Source: Sphaeroforma arctica JP610
Taxonomy: Eukaryota; Opisthokonta; Ichthyosporea; Ichthyophonida
Direction: 5' to 3'
NCBI RefSeq assembly: GCF_001186125.1
Contig: NW_014040425.1
Span: forward strand, 44,154-87,191
DNA length: 43,038 nucleotides
Shown here: one piece after another, positions 24,701 to 34,129 of the stretch
Numbering within the stretch: position 1 is the stretch's first letter
Layout of the letters: the number at the start of each line of letters is the position of its first letter
Translations under genes and position numbers: made by a program
The notes under the pieces: model-generated
Database searches by the model: none
The model's input: the letters and a program-made list of their open reading frames with translations, nothing else
Told to the model about the DNA's origin: nothing

Positions 24701-27700
24701 GTCCAAGAGTGAGTCAGAAGTCATGAACATAAAGAATCAAATGTCTGTTGTGTCCACGACGGACAGGGCCCTGCGCGATGGTATGTCTGCATTTGTTTGC
24801 GCTTGAGGATCGGCCTGGTCTATCAACATCTTATAGTATACAGTCGAGGATAAAAAGATGTTGTCAATTCCCAGTTTGTATACACCCGCCTCCTTCTCCT
24901 CCGTGTTTTTCCTTGTATACGCTGGGTATCATTCGGCAATATCGGTCGCAATTAACACCACAGGTTCGCTTTCTGTACACATTTGTATTTTCATACAGGT
25001 ATTACGTCGTCTGGCTCTACAACTGGCGTTCGTTTGAAGAAGCGACGGCTTCTGCTGCATTGCCGTGGGTCCGTAGTGGACTCCAAAGGGACCGATTGCT
25101 ATCGATACGACGCGGCGCTTGGCACTCGGGCGCTCGGCTCAGGTGAACTATTGGTTGACGTGTGCTGTTGCTTTCAGATCCGCACTGTTGCAAATTTGGC
25201 TTTATTTGGTCGAGTTAGAGCGTGTGATATATGTGCATCAATGTACAAGCCGCAGCTGTGCGTGCATTTCTTCTTAAAATTGGTGCGAAAAATATCCCTT
25301 CGCTTGGATTTTAGCATTCACATTTTGTATTTTTGTTCGGTTTTATATACCAGGTGTGATCACGTGGCAGTTCTCGTTGGAGAATACTCAGACCCGGAGC
25401 CAGTCCTTTCGGCTTCATGCTTTGGTGGATTCGGACCGCAACTGGTTGTCGCTGGGAGCGTCGGATGGCCAGGTATGCATCAATGCTGTACACTGTGCGC
25501 TTTAATAGCTTGTTGCCATCGGTCTAGAAATATATATGTATCTGCGATATTCACTTGTTAATTCCCCTCCAGCAAATTATGGCTGCCAGCCTTTGCACGT
25601 CTCCGGCACCAGCTATTACTTACATTCTCACCCATACCTATACTCCATCACGCATTTCTCAGGTAGCGCCACTCGAAACGCGTGTGGTGACTTTGTCGCT
25701 GTCCACAGGCACTCTCGGGTGGTGCAGTGCATACGTAGTGGTAGAGAATGTTCATCATCCGGACGAGTTCTTCATCGTCCGTCTGCGCATGGATGTGGTG
25801 GTGTCACCCGACCGCTTCGGGCGGAACGGACCAATCGATAGACTGTCGAGGCAGTTGCAGCCCAGCAGCCAGGCCCAGTCACATTCACAGATCCATTTAC
25901 ACGAGGCTGGTAAAACGGCGGTGTCTATGAACGGACAGGGTGAAGGGGTGGGGTCTGAAGGGAATACCGGAGATGAGAGTACCACACTATTGACAGCTGT
26001 GGTGGATGCACACTCCGGCGAAAGTGCGTTGTCTACAAGCCGCATGAGCGGCATGGATCATACGATAGAGTCACAGACCCTGAGCGCTAAGAACGATTAC
26101 CTAGACGCGGAGGATTTCTTCTCTGTCATCACTACACCCACGGGCACAGGCACCAGCACAGCTACGCCGGTCTTGCCCGGCGAGACTGCCGCTTTAAGCG
26201 GCACGAACAACACTCGACAGGTGTGGTTGCATTTATATTGTGCTATAATATTTTATTTTTACTAGACGTGATAATTGTTTTTGTTGCGTTTGGAGGTGTG
26301 TTTGGTGTATAAATTTCGTAAATTCAGCGTGTAGTTAGCCTTACTTTATAGATTCTGTTTTTTTTGTTTTTTTATCAAGTGTTTGCGGTTGTATTTCGAT
26401 TATTGAACCGTGGTTTCGATTATATGTTTGACAATGCGTGTTTGTGGTGATGATTAGGTCTCTCACTACACATATATGTAAATTTGCTGCGTATTCGTGC
26501 CGGTACAGCTAGTTGTGGCTGTGAACGTGCGCGCATGAAATCATATATTAAAAGCCGCATCCAGATAGGCGGGCGCGGAAGTCTCACAAATTACATATGT
26601 TTTGAACACAGAAAAGCTTAAAAAATAATGTTTCAATTTTCTATTGGACAGATGCTGGATATCGGCCCTGTGTACGCTGGCCACACTCATACTGAGTGGT
26701 CGTTTGTGATCAGCAATAACTCAGCGGTGGGCGCGAAATTTGTTTTGACTCAAAGTGCCGTTGACATGGGCGGTGGAGTGGACAGTAGCACGGCCAAACC
26801 TACTGACACTTCAGGTGAGAATACTTGCTCATCTACGTCTTGCTAGAGATGCATTTGAACCCCATTGATGACGCATAATTGAATGACTAGTAAACAGTAC
26901 ATTGAAATCAACACTGTTAGATGCTAAACGTCGCTTGTAGACTCTCACGCCCTTTACCTTTGCCGTTATGATACTTAGACCCTGGTTCGAAGTGCTCCGG
27001 CGATCTCGCGATCGATACTGACCACTATAGCGACTGCGATGTGGTATTCAGTCTGTCCCGGGAGTCGCCTGTGTTGTGCAATACACTGGTATGTAACCTA
27101 GATGTCGCTTTATTCTGGGAAGCGCGTTCGATTGTAATGTCACTTTGACAAAGGTTTTTTCATTCGCTATGGTTTTGTAGGCAGTTTTTTTTCCAACATA
27201 TTGTACATTTCTAGCGTAATCGTGTTCCAATTTGGCCCATCCCCCGGCATTCCCCCTTGTCTTACTTGTGTCGGAAAGTCCACTGCACGATTTATTACGA
27301 ATGTAAATAGTCATTGCCAAGGATGTGTGCTGAGCTTAGTAGTCAATGAGTACAACAGCTTTGCGAGACACTACTCGAACCTGATTTCGTTTATTGCCTC
27401 AACTTTAGCTTTTGAATGTTGCTAGTATAGTCTATATGACCCTTTCACTCCAGCGTCATAATATTAAACCCAGACTCACGTACATGTTCCCATTACAACT
27501 CCTCATATCCTCCAGTATATTCCCAGCAAAGAAGATCTCCGCGTGTATGTGTATTTTACACCTACCCTATCAGCTGCAGACACGTGGCGCCTATGTGCAG
27601 CATCAGCTAGCCACGCTGGGGAGCCTGGTGAAGCTAGACCAAGTGTCCGCATGTCGTGTACCATTAACATCAGTTGCCGTCTCATCAAACACTTTCAGCG

Positions 27701-30303
27701 AAGTATCCACGTGTCGGCCGATATCAGGTAGTGCTACGCTCGAAACTTTTATACAAGCACGTACAGCTAGCCTGTTTAATGTGTGTTGCGCTTACTTCTA
27801 TATTTAGAGGTGATAGCAGTCGCTGTTACTATATGCCCTTTTTGAAATTATTCAATACACGGCAACACCAAATCTCAAGCGCTCTACCTAGGCAGCCTGA
27901 CCTGGAATTGACGCCTTAAGGAGCATTATCCCATCATTACAATTATGCATACTTTCATTGAGAGCAAAATAATGAGCGACGTTACTTCCGTTCACCTATA
28001 CAGAATGCCGAGTCTAAATGTGAGTGATTCCATAGTGCTTTTCCGCGGCAAGGCCAGCCGCTCGACAAGCGTGGAGAGCACCAAACCGATTGCCATCTAT
28101 CCACAGTCACAATCTGTTTATATATCGTCAACGCTACCGCCCGCACTCTTCGCACAGCAGCGACCCATGGAGCTCTACATTCGGTGTTCCGAACCCTACT
28201 TCGATGTGGAATTCAAGGAAACCAGCAGCTCGATTGCTGTGCTGTGCGCAGGAAACCCACAGACAGGTGAGGGGATAAACCTCGGGTCGAGTGTACGAGT
28301 AATGGGGTATTGGGTTAAAATAGACGTCAAATTCAAGTTTACTTTGTAGTATGCTCGTGAAAGTTTGCCAAGTACATTTTGTGACAATCTTGTATGATCT
28401 CAGTGGGCTTATGCGTACGGGATATTTCTCCTCATGCTTTTAATTATCTCGCCTTACAAAGAAATATATGGGGGGGCAGATAGTGGACAACTACCAGCAT
28501 CGCATTCGCAGCTGACTGTGGTTATCAAACCAAGGCTCGATACCATCGCGGAGGCGAGTACAATGATGTGGAAGGAACGCTACATGTCCTTCCATTTTGT
28601 GGTGTGCATGCGCAATAACTTGGACGAGATGCACTTTGTGCGAGTTCAATTAGGGCTCTCGGCATTGGCTAGCAGTCCGTATAGTGTGTTGACTAATGGA
28701 CGCCGGGCACATCGCGACCTGTTCCTGATGTCTACCGATCTAGTGCGAAGATACCGACTTTTGTTAGCACGTAAGCATGCTCTGAAGTTAGCAAATCCGT
28801 CGGTAAGTCGTCTGAGGGTGACTTTCGATTATATACGTGGTTTTGTATTGTGGTTCTCTGTTTCTCATAGTTGGTATGCTACAGCTCAGCTTGAAAACGC
28901 GAGTTCCAATGGTGCTGTCCGCAAATTATCTCAAGCTAAATCGATTGTTTAAGAGTAATCACAATCATCCCATACTGAGCGATTACTCGCGTCCTCTCGC
29001 CTTTACTCCCGTGCCCTGCGTTATGTTTCCATCTCATGTATTGATGCTGCGCTGTCCTGCCTATTCTGCGCGTCACAGACTGTCACGGCCGTCGTATTTG
29101 CTCAAAGTGACAACAAAGTCGTCCGTACACAATCTCGCATCCAAGCACAGTCACACTCGCACTCAGCTACGAACTTGTACTCTCAGGAGGAAGATAAAGA
29201 TAGTCGCACGCTGGAGATGGAATTGCTGGCCGACTACATGTACATAATCCGTGAGCTGACCCTCTTCGGGCTCGAAAAACGTCCTATGCCAATGGCACAC
29301 CTTCTAGCTACTTTATTCTTCGTGATGCTCCTGGACGCACCGCCTTTTAAAGGGTCGCCCAGGCACCTTCTCCAGCAACACAAGCACCACGCAAGGTATG
29401 GTTACAGTACATTTATACGTGAGTGCAGTATTGTTCTTGTGCGCATGTGCGACTATATCCACTTGTGTCCAAGTTCTTGCAGACCAATTTACAGCTATCT
29501 CTTAAATGAGCATCTCAGCCTCTTCACATACCATGATAGACTATCTATATTTCTATGTTCTCAGTGTTTGAAAGGCCAATAACAAGACATTTGCGAAACA
29601 GGCATACCCTAGGTTTTTAATCTGTAGTAAACTGCAACATTCTTCCTAACTTGTATGTCAAATAAAGTAGAGTATATGTCACAACTCGATCTCATATGCG
29701 AACTATATCCTTATTGCGATATCTCCTGTGGCGGTTGCTGTTTCAGCTTACAAATGACACCTCGGGGCGATGAAAGTGTGATTGGAAGTCTGCCTGGCGT
29801 ATCTGGTACTTCAGACGGCTCTTTCAGCGGTAGTATTGGGCCAGCTTCAGGAGTCGAGAGCTGGCCTCCATATCTCCAGTCTTGGGTATGCTTTAGTTTC
29901 CAGCGTGTTGGTGTATTCAGCATTACTACCGCGATGTGAGTTTGAGCATATCCATAGCAGCGGTGTTATGCTTCTATATATTGATTTTCATATTTAATTA
30001 GAGTGAAAGCCCCTGTTCTAGTCCTCATAGGTCATTTGGTGTCCTTGGGCACTTTCGTGACTTTGCGCATGCGTATTCTACCTCATTCGAATTGAATCTT
30101 TATCCTACGCGGCTGCGGTGTTCCTACTTAAAGGCATTGATCCGCTATATGTATAGTTAACTGACTAACTTTGCATCGACATCAAAATTTAGGTATTGGG
30201 GCTATCCAGATATCTCGCACACTTCCCGGGCCATCCGGAAACGCTCCAAAAACTCTCAGCTCTAAGATCCCGGTTAGCCTTGGGACCAAATCCTCCATCA
30301 TAA
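1513..30303 (+). CDS. giant multi-domain ASH/MSP-repeat protein, 47 exons, about 4,810 aa
   Basis: Chaining acceptor and donor sites gives 47 exons whose phases agree at all 46 junctions and whose coding total (14,433 nt) is a whole number of codons, ending in TAA at 30301-30303. The start ATG at 1513 precedes a polar Ser/Thr/Arg-rich leader with no signal peptide, and I see no convincing membrane segment, so a cytosolic or cytoskeletal protein is likely. Repeated cores such as RIDFGDVYAHRSAEWTI, ELNFGDLIIGKHYSKTISLR, YINFGHLTLKDHVAQVKTL, FVDFGCLVIGQRSKAASVVV and LDIGPVYAGHTHTEWSFV are typical ASH (ASPM-SPD-2-Hydin) strands: 'I-x-F-G-x-V' then alternating hydrophobics ending in N-x-(T/S). Known large ASH proteins (HYDIN, CFAP47, CFAP65, CEP192) are ciliary or centrosomal scaffolds; the length is close to HYDIN's. 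I recognise no exact orthologue. Exon limits are by eye; a few boundaries (exons 2, 4, 15, 34, 35) have alternatives. Automated annotation could well split it into several genes. Confidence 0.85.
2165..2226. repeat. TA microsatellite in intron 1 of the ASH gene
   Basis: Runs of TATATA with GTATG interruptions lie inside the 796-nt first intron. There is no coding sense; the open frame on the minus strand across it is a repeat artefact. Confidence 0.9.
7014..9082 (+). CDS. giant ASH gene, exons 11-14 (residues about 681-1087)
   Basis: Exons: 7014-7298, 7580-7926, 8240-8706, 8960-9082. Exon 11 holds one of the clearest ASH cores (MDELNFGDLIIGKHYSKTIS followed by LRNLSALPASIDVRY). Exon 12 runs from an aromatic-basic start (FQRRFWGRTNYHN) through a Gly/Ser linker (FASGSGRGASQ) into IPPLQQINIRVDVRARKV, the usual C-terminal strand 'IPP...I.V.V.ARKV'. 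Exon 13 opens with LIVRANNIDQHGDSFHSVIY, contains DINFATMVNNNASLRTFKI, then turns into a charged, probably helical linker (RLLRRKEKLLESMETD). Exon 14 is a polar linker. Exon 13 reads on beyond its donor to a stop after PTKI, so retention of that intron would truncate the protein at about residue 1060. Confidence 0.75.
9145..9440. repeat. long compound TA/TG microsatellite in intron 14
   Basis: About 300 nt of TA-rich repeat with a GTGTGTGCGTGTG core (about 9257-9296), filling most of the 447-nt intron 9083-9529. Open frames here (IYIYIY, MYIY) are artefacts. Confidence 0.95.
9530..11774 (+). CDS. giant ASH gene, exons 15-17 (residues about 1088-1610)
   Basis: Exons: 9530-10172 (acceptor at 9512 also fits the phase), 10371-10937, 11417-11774. 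Exon 15 is almost wholly a Ser/Gly/Arg-rich disordered linker (SPTQSPGPPSQL, RSLSRNRGISSGRNSPSPSR) ending in an acidic helix (DGEGEEEGAWQLTRIVQ). Exon 16 starts WELQRAILDGRLAEISMVTL, an edge strand, continues to EEITVYVVYIPSLHGSSS, and includes YINFGHLTLKDHVAQVKTLV, a textbook ASH core. Exon 17 begins with GVNFMFKPTFAGVFKETLKI, which closes that module in the standard 'F-x-P-x-x-x-G-x-F-x-x-x-L' manner, then starts another (FVDFGCLVIGQRSKAASVVV). Intron 16 (10938-11416) carries telomere-like GGTTAGG motifs; intron 17 (11775-12081) shows nothing. Confidence 0.78.
12082..14823 (+). CDS. giant ASH gene, exon 18: 914-residue mostly disordered insert (residues about 1611-2524)
   Basis: A single 2,742-nt exon, phase 0 at both ends, far longer than any other here (next longest 864 nt). 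It opens with a strongly basic, probably helical or coiled-coil segment (LEQKLKIAIRKEQHDKKKEI, then KLKKLKAPTKGAKGKKLKKK), then long Ser/Thr/Gly/Asp-rich stretches. Islands of alternating hydrophobics (GVVVTIDAMSARGVTVFVTA, EFVVGGLVVHEDR, DLLKIVAYRVCVC) look like pieces of beta modules split by linkers. Near the end, FDLSPKGVIDGGQLDVGV followed by EKNLVMRNTHPRNALYYLVM is a new ASH start that exon 19 completes. Several long antisense and out-of-frame ORFs lie over this exon because of its GC-rich codons; they are shadows. Confidence 0.8.
14824..15691 (+). other. longest intron (868 nt) of the ASH gene
   Basis: It starts GTATGTGACA, ends CTCTTGACCAG, and joins phase 0 to phase 0. It is pyrimidine-rich. 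I find no further exon, repeat or RNA gene inside. Confidence 0.6.
15692..19026 (+). CDS. giant ASH gene, exons 19-25 (residues about 2525-3149)
   Basis: Exons: 15692-15925, 16085-16273, 16497-16562, 16902-17005, 17332-17436, 17595-17907, 18163-19026. Exon 19 starts LEPGESANITIRLDDSRLPG, closing the module begun in exon 18. Exons 20-23 read as a compact, low-linker region (PPFFVSPYQRYSLVHPITVT; YDEPLWLSCSSNLAQQ; VWIFANESLTTAADC; SVTVYLGLSPNVRLE; CRELVGGVRFSIYG) that looks like the best-conserved part of the protein and the best query for finding relatives. Exon 24 contains AKFGMSIMSVDPRYVKMGAT and SSITIYNHNREMPASYAI, another ASH core. Exon 25 has VFIGLFERNLAILNR, a polar Gln/Thr linker, then DLIFHTDSTCTFSLTNITDK and QHAFDVILPVVPVLKRYNAM. 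A GTAAGT inside exon 25 (about 18728) could be a donor, but no fitting acceptor follows and the frame stays coding, so I read through it. Confidence 0.78.
19448..24780 (+). CDS. giant ASH gene, exons 26-36 (residues about 3150-3991)
   Basis: Exons: 19448-19603, 19832-19874 (43 nt), 19953-20138, 20536-20807, 21197-21559, 21702-21790, 21992-22397, 22788-22974, 23378-23752, 24158-24462, 24636-24780. Exon 26 (IPPHTRVEVSVTLPAPIR) is a closing strand with a basic tail. Exon 29 carries VRETIYVRNTAELPLVFSLA, closely similar to exon 5. Exon 30 ends a module with HTLYIAFQNANTWQKEY. Exon 32 begins with a His/Arg-rich, then acidic linker (SRLHPHHDDDDTSDD) before MTRFELEFDRLAANHELHLP. Exon 34 is an acidic linker with a Cys cluster (CTCSAVCMC) and a basic Ser-rich tail. 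Exon 35 includes MATFVLTNRCVERMLRY and NESVTIRVTLACDHAAH. Exons 34 and 35 have alternative boundaries: the donor at 23753 is weak, and acceptors at 24130, 24158 and 24170 are all phase 1. Confidence 0.72.
24999..30303 (+). CDS. giant ASH gene, exons 37-47 and C-terminus (residues about 3992-4810)
   Basis: Exons: 24999-25142, 25354-25472, 25663-26220, 26652-26814, 26979-27088, 27516-27727, 28004-28266, 28480-28802, 29079-29395, 29747-29885, 30193-30303. Exon 38 (VITWQFSLENTQTRSQSFRL) and exon 39 (ETRVVTLSLSTGTLGWCSAY, then a 130-residue polar linker) carry strands. Exon 40 (MLDIGPVYAGHTHTEWSFVI) is a clear ASH core, completed by exon 42 (IPSKEDLRVYVYFTPTLSA; SVRMSCTINISCRLIKHFQR). Exon 43 (SDSIVLFRGKASRSTSVEST; RPMELYIRCSEPYFDVEF) is another. 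Exons 44-45 shift to helical, basic-hydrophobic sequence (STDLVRRYRLLLARKHALKL; YMYIIRELTLFGLEK), a probable alpha-helical C-terminal domain. The last exon reads VLGLSRYLAHFPGHPETLQK and ends GPNPPS-stop. Confidence 0.75.
29483..29582 (+). CDS. possible alternative last exon of the ASH gene
   Basis: An acceptor (agttcttgcag) at 29482 opens a 100-nt frame in phase 2, the phase left by the exon ending at 29395. It reads PIYSYLLNEHLSLFTYHD and stops at TAA 29580-29582. An AATAAA lies 79 nt downstream. Used instead of exons 46-47, it would replace the last 83 residues by 33 different ones. It has no obvious domain. It could equally be unused intron sequence. Confidence 0.35.
29661..29666 (+). terminator. 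candidate polyadenylation signal for the short 3' end
   Basis: AATAAA, 79 nt after the stop of the possible alternative last exon and inside the intron before exon 46. Confidence 0.35.
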
Positions 30304-30347
30304 CTTAGTAGTTAAAGCCTCTGATTTCAGTGCCGCATGCGGAAAAT

Positions 30348-30353
30348 AATAAA
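30348..30353 (+). terminator. candidate polyadenylation signal of the giant ASH gene
   Basis: AATAAA, 45 nt after the TAA at 30301-30303, followed by T/A-rich DNA. The position fits a normal 3' UTR. Confidence 0.55.
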
Positions 30354-30715
30354 AGTCATTTTAAAAATTAGTCGTTCATCTAGCAATACACAGTGGCTTT
30401 ATTCGCTACAAATTCTAGTCTTCATTGTTGTAGTTTATAAATTCATACGCCAGGACTTTTTTTTCTTGGCAACCTTCACTTTCGTAATTTCCTACTTATT
30501 ATTTGTTGTCCGCTTCTTAATATTTTTAATAGCGTAATTCAGCTTACGCTGTGTCACATAAATCTGCCACATGCATATATCGAAATTTGAAAAACCTTAA
30601 ACTAATGTGTGTGAAAAATTGTGCATGAAATATTCTATATGTTTCTACGGCCCGCCCTACCATCAAAACCGTGCTGGTTCTGCACATAAATTTCAAATCA
30701 CAAGGTCAAAGAGGT
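30354..30715. other. AT-rich intergenic stretch
   Basis: AT-rich DNA between the end of the ASH gene and the transposon block. The open frame at 30337-30537 is a low-complexity hydrophobic translation of T-rich sequence and not credible as a gene. Confidence 0.6.
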
Positions 30716-30720
30716 AAAGT

Positions 30721-30751
30721 ATCTGGGTATGATACTTTAGGATACCCAGAT
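30721..30751. repeat. perfect 10-bp inverted repeat (hairpin)
   Basis: Arms ATCTGGGTAT and ATACCCAGAT are perfect complements separated by 11 nt. It lies at the left edge of the recognisable LTR-element remnant. Confidence 0.8.
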
Positions 30752-30779
30752 TATTCAGAAAACACACATCCTTTCAGAG

Positions 30780-32640
30780 TGAAGGTGGATGCGAGCCGTG
30801 AAGCGGAGGGCTGTTGCCCGGCGTAAATGCAGTTGAAAGAGGGAAAGCTGAAGGAGATCACACTAGGCTACTTTTCTAGAGCTTTCAAGAAACATGAACT
30901 TCCTTGGCACATATCAGAAAAAAAAGACCCATAGTATGGTTTGGGCTTATACCCAAGCAGCGCACCACTTTGTTCACGAAAGGAAGACAGAATGCTGGAC
31001 AGACCACAACCATACATATCAATGCACAATGAACGCCTTATATTGAGGTGCGAACTCAAACTACAGCATTATCGGATGATATTCAAGCACAAATCGGGTC
31101 AGTCCAATGTACAGGCAGACGCGCTCTCCAGGTTACAATACCTTCAGGCATTTGCACGCCCAAGGAGTGAGTAGAAGCAACTATTACACATATCAGCACG
31201 AATGTACCTCGTATCAATTGCCTCTCACGCAAGAGAATTACAACGACAGGATCCGGACCTCTCACCAACCATCGCGTATTTGAAAGATACCAAGTCACAC
31301 GCGACCTCATCGACTAAAGAACGAGCCGCACGACTCAATACTACTGCGAAAAAAATCAAGCAGTACCGCAAATCATCTAAGCGTACATACCTCGACGATG
31401 ATGAATCATTGCGTTACAATGGCAGATTCGGTCGATAGCTATACCGAAGGTTCTCAGAAATGAGCTATTGACTACCGCCCATGACATCCCTAGCGCTGGA
31501 CACCATGGCGTGGAAGGTACGTGTTATCGGTTTCCCAGGCATGTATACTGGCCTGGGGTATATGGTGACGTGAAATAACATGTGAATTCATGTCTGAAAT
31601 GTCAGCGTGTGAAAACAACTCCCAATGAACGTCGAAGAGTGCCGATGTACGACATGGAACTACCCGGACTCTTTAAAAATACCAGTGTTGATGTGCAAAG
31701 GCCGTTCCCAAAAACAGAGTGTGGCAATGAATATATTGTGGCATTTATCTGTCACTATTCGCGATGGAGCGAGGGTTTCTGCGTCAACGCTAGAACAGGG
31801 GCAACTGTTGCAAATCTATTTATTCAACGCATACTTCTCCGCTACGGTGTGATCCGTACACACGCTAACGACAGATATTCTATTTTTCTATGCGAGATCG
31901 CAAGGGCAACAGAAAAATACTTACACACGGACAAGGTATATCTTGCGTATCATCCCGACAGCAAGAGTGTGATTGAGAGTGTCTATCGCAATTCTAAAGC
32001 GATGTTTCCTAATTACGTGAATTCCAGGCACTCTGACTAGGATCTAGTATTCAGTTACATACAATATGCTTACCAGTCTCAGAAGCACGAGGACACTGGT
32101 CGATGCCCGTACCTGCTTGTATACGTGCATGAAGCCACTGAATTTGCCAAAGAAACGTTCACTGCGAATCCCAAATGTAACAAGAACACTAAGCACGCCT
32201 ATATCAAAGACACTCTTAACTTCGGGCGACAGCGACGGCGGATGTCCTTGAAAAATGACTACACGACAATCGGAAAAGAGTGCTTCCCATGCGTTCATTC
32301 AAAGTGGGCAGTATAGTGTTGATCCGGGTATTCAAGAGACCAACAGGCACGGGGCTGATGAAGAAGTGAATGTTTCGATATAAAGGTCCGTACATCGTAT
32401 CCAAAGTGATTGTCTTTACAACCTACGAGCTCGCTGATCCTATCACAAACAATATATGCATATTCACCAGAGACGTACTGAAATTGGGCTACCCACCGAT
32501 TGTGAACTACAAGTCAATTGCATTCAATGACATACCAAAACTCGCCGAATAAACCCATTGTACCCATGGCTACGATACTGCTGACGCGGATGAAGTTGAG
32601 GTCCTGGCAGTACTTGACAGACGTGTAGAAAACTCAGCAG
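30780..32640 (+). mobile_element. Ty3/gypsy-type LTR retrotransposon fossil (3' half of pol)
   Basis: A degraded plus-strand element. Recognisable parts in order are: RNase H (ending LQHYRMIFKHKSGQSNVQA then DALSRLQ, the usual 'R-x-x-x-N-x-x-A-D-A-L-S-R' end, about 30.8-31.15 kb); the integrase N-terminal zinc-finger region (HVYWPGVYGDV ... SCLKCQRVKTTPNERR, about 31.45-31.65 kb); the integrase core (LFKNTSVDVQRPFPK; ECGNEYIVAFICHYSRWSEG, about 31.65-32.0 kb); and a GPY/F-like C-terminal module (FRYKGPYIVSKV, about 32.37-32.55 kb). Gag, protease and most of reverse transcriptase are absent, and I found no pair of LTRs. It is broken, with at least five interruptions, and looks old. Confidence 0.85.
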
Positions 32641-33440
32641 GCGCAACACACTTCGCTTATAATGTTCCACTTCTGTAAGATTCGGTCTATTAAGGCGATA
32701 TCAACGCCTTAGAGTAAATAAACGCGTAGGTAAATTCTAAGTATCGTGAAAATATCAAAGTAAATAAACGAAATGAGACTTTTAGTAAAGTTAGGTATGC
32801 CTCGTGAAAACAGCAATACTCTGAGGGATTGTGAGGCTGAGAAATTGCCTATATATAATCCTCTCAGTAGTGTTTCCGCCGAAGGGATTTTATTTAGTGT
32901 TTCGATGTCGCTCTATTAGAAACTATGGTATGTTTCATTGGGGCGAATCTGAAAGACTCCTAAATCCTATCTTTAAAAAAGAAAAAAGAAAAATACTCTT
33001 GATGTCCCTAGTTATTGTCTTAACCAATAACTTGCCACTTATCAGGAATTACCGACTTAGCCTTCATCAGACTGGCACATCTAGTTGGCTGATCGGAGGA
33101 TCAACTAGGTAACGTTAATAGTCCCTAGAAACCTATATTCGGTTGAGCCATCTCGCTACCGAAGTATTCAGATATAAATAGATTTGGAAAGTAAATAAAG
33201 TTCTATTAATAGGACTAGACCAAATCTTATATTTGGTATTTTACTGGGGCCTTTTAATGGCCTTGTCCGAATATCTGATATGTAAAATGGAAAAGGTATT
33301 AATTAATAAAGCCGTTAAAAACCATTTAAGGAAAACTGAGTTCACGTACTTTTAAGAGTACGTTTTACGCACTATTAAGAGTACGTTTATATTACAAGAT
33401 TCTAATGTGGAGGCCCGGCTTTTACAGATGTATATTGTAT
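32641..33440. other. AT-rich transposon-flanking DNA without a gene
   Basis: Contains a TATA-like CTATATATAATCC near 32,849, repeated TAAATAAA-type motifs (32.71-32.77 and 33.19 kb) and a short tandem AGAGTACGTTT pair (about 33,354-33,390). It may include remains of an LTR, but no second copy is present to prove it. Confidence 0.4.
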
Positions 33441-33446
33441 AGAAGT

Positions 33447-33872
33447 CATCAGAGTTTGCTCACTCTTGAAAGCAAATCAAGTTGCTCAAATTACTCCCGA
33501 GAGTTGAGATTATACTTAACCGACTCCTGAAAGCAGATTAAGTTTCTAAACCGGTTCCCGAGAGTGGATTAAGTCTGCCAACCACAACATTCTAAAAATA
33601 GCTGCAGTTCTATGTGAGTCACAACTATGCAACATATGCGGAAAGGCATCATGTGATCAGCATGAGATTTAGTTGCAGAAAAGTTGAAATAGAATAGCAT
33701 CCAAGTGTTAAAAAATGTTCTGCAGAAGGGGTTTCCTACTGACCATATGAGATTTTACCCTGGCCAGCCCAAGTGGCTGAACACTAGCACAAACATCTTA
33801 GGTATGAAACCAAAGGTGAGGTCAAAAATAAATACATACATTTGCACTTTATTTAAAGTCTACTACATTTCA
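33447..33872. repeat. left copy of an interspersed repeat pair (blocks A then B)
   Basis: Block A (33447-33503, with ACTCCCGAGAG) and block B (33645-33872, with CATCATGTGATCAGC, CTGACCATATGAG, CACTAGCACAAACA and TTTGCACTTTATTTAAAGT) each recur near 36.5-36.9 kb in the same orientation but in opposite order. Just after block A (to about 33,575) a degenerate copy of the same roughly 60-bp unit follows in tandem. Confidence 0.8.
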
Positions 33873-34129
33873 CTCAAACAACTATCATCTAAACAACTGT
33901 TTTTTCCAGGAGAGCCCTCCGCGTAGACAGTATGGACTTACAGCAGTTATGGAATCAAATACTATTCTGAAAGGATTTTCCTTCCAAGAACTGGGAGTAG
34001 TTAGTTCTGCTTTTTAAAATACTTGTGCTAGTAGGTCATAACGATTGGAGTTATGACGTAACAGCACTAAATATTTTAGTAGATATCGAGATCCTCAAAT
34101 CTACAACCGAGCGCATTGAGAAGACATTT

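Noticed and set aside
30337-30537. 66-residue hydrophobic open frame that could suggest a membrane protein
   Set aside because: It is a T-rich translation in AT-rich intergenic DNA just after a polyadenylation signal.
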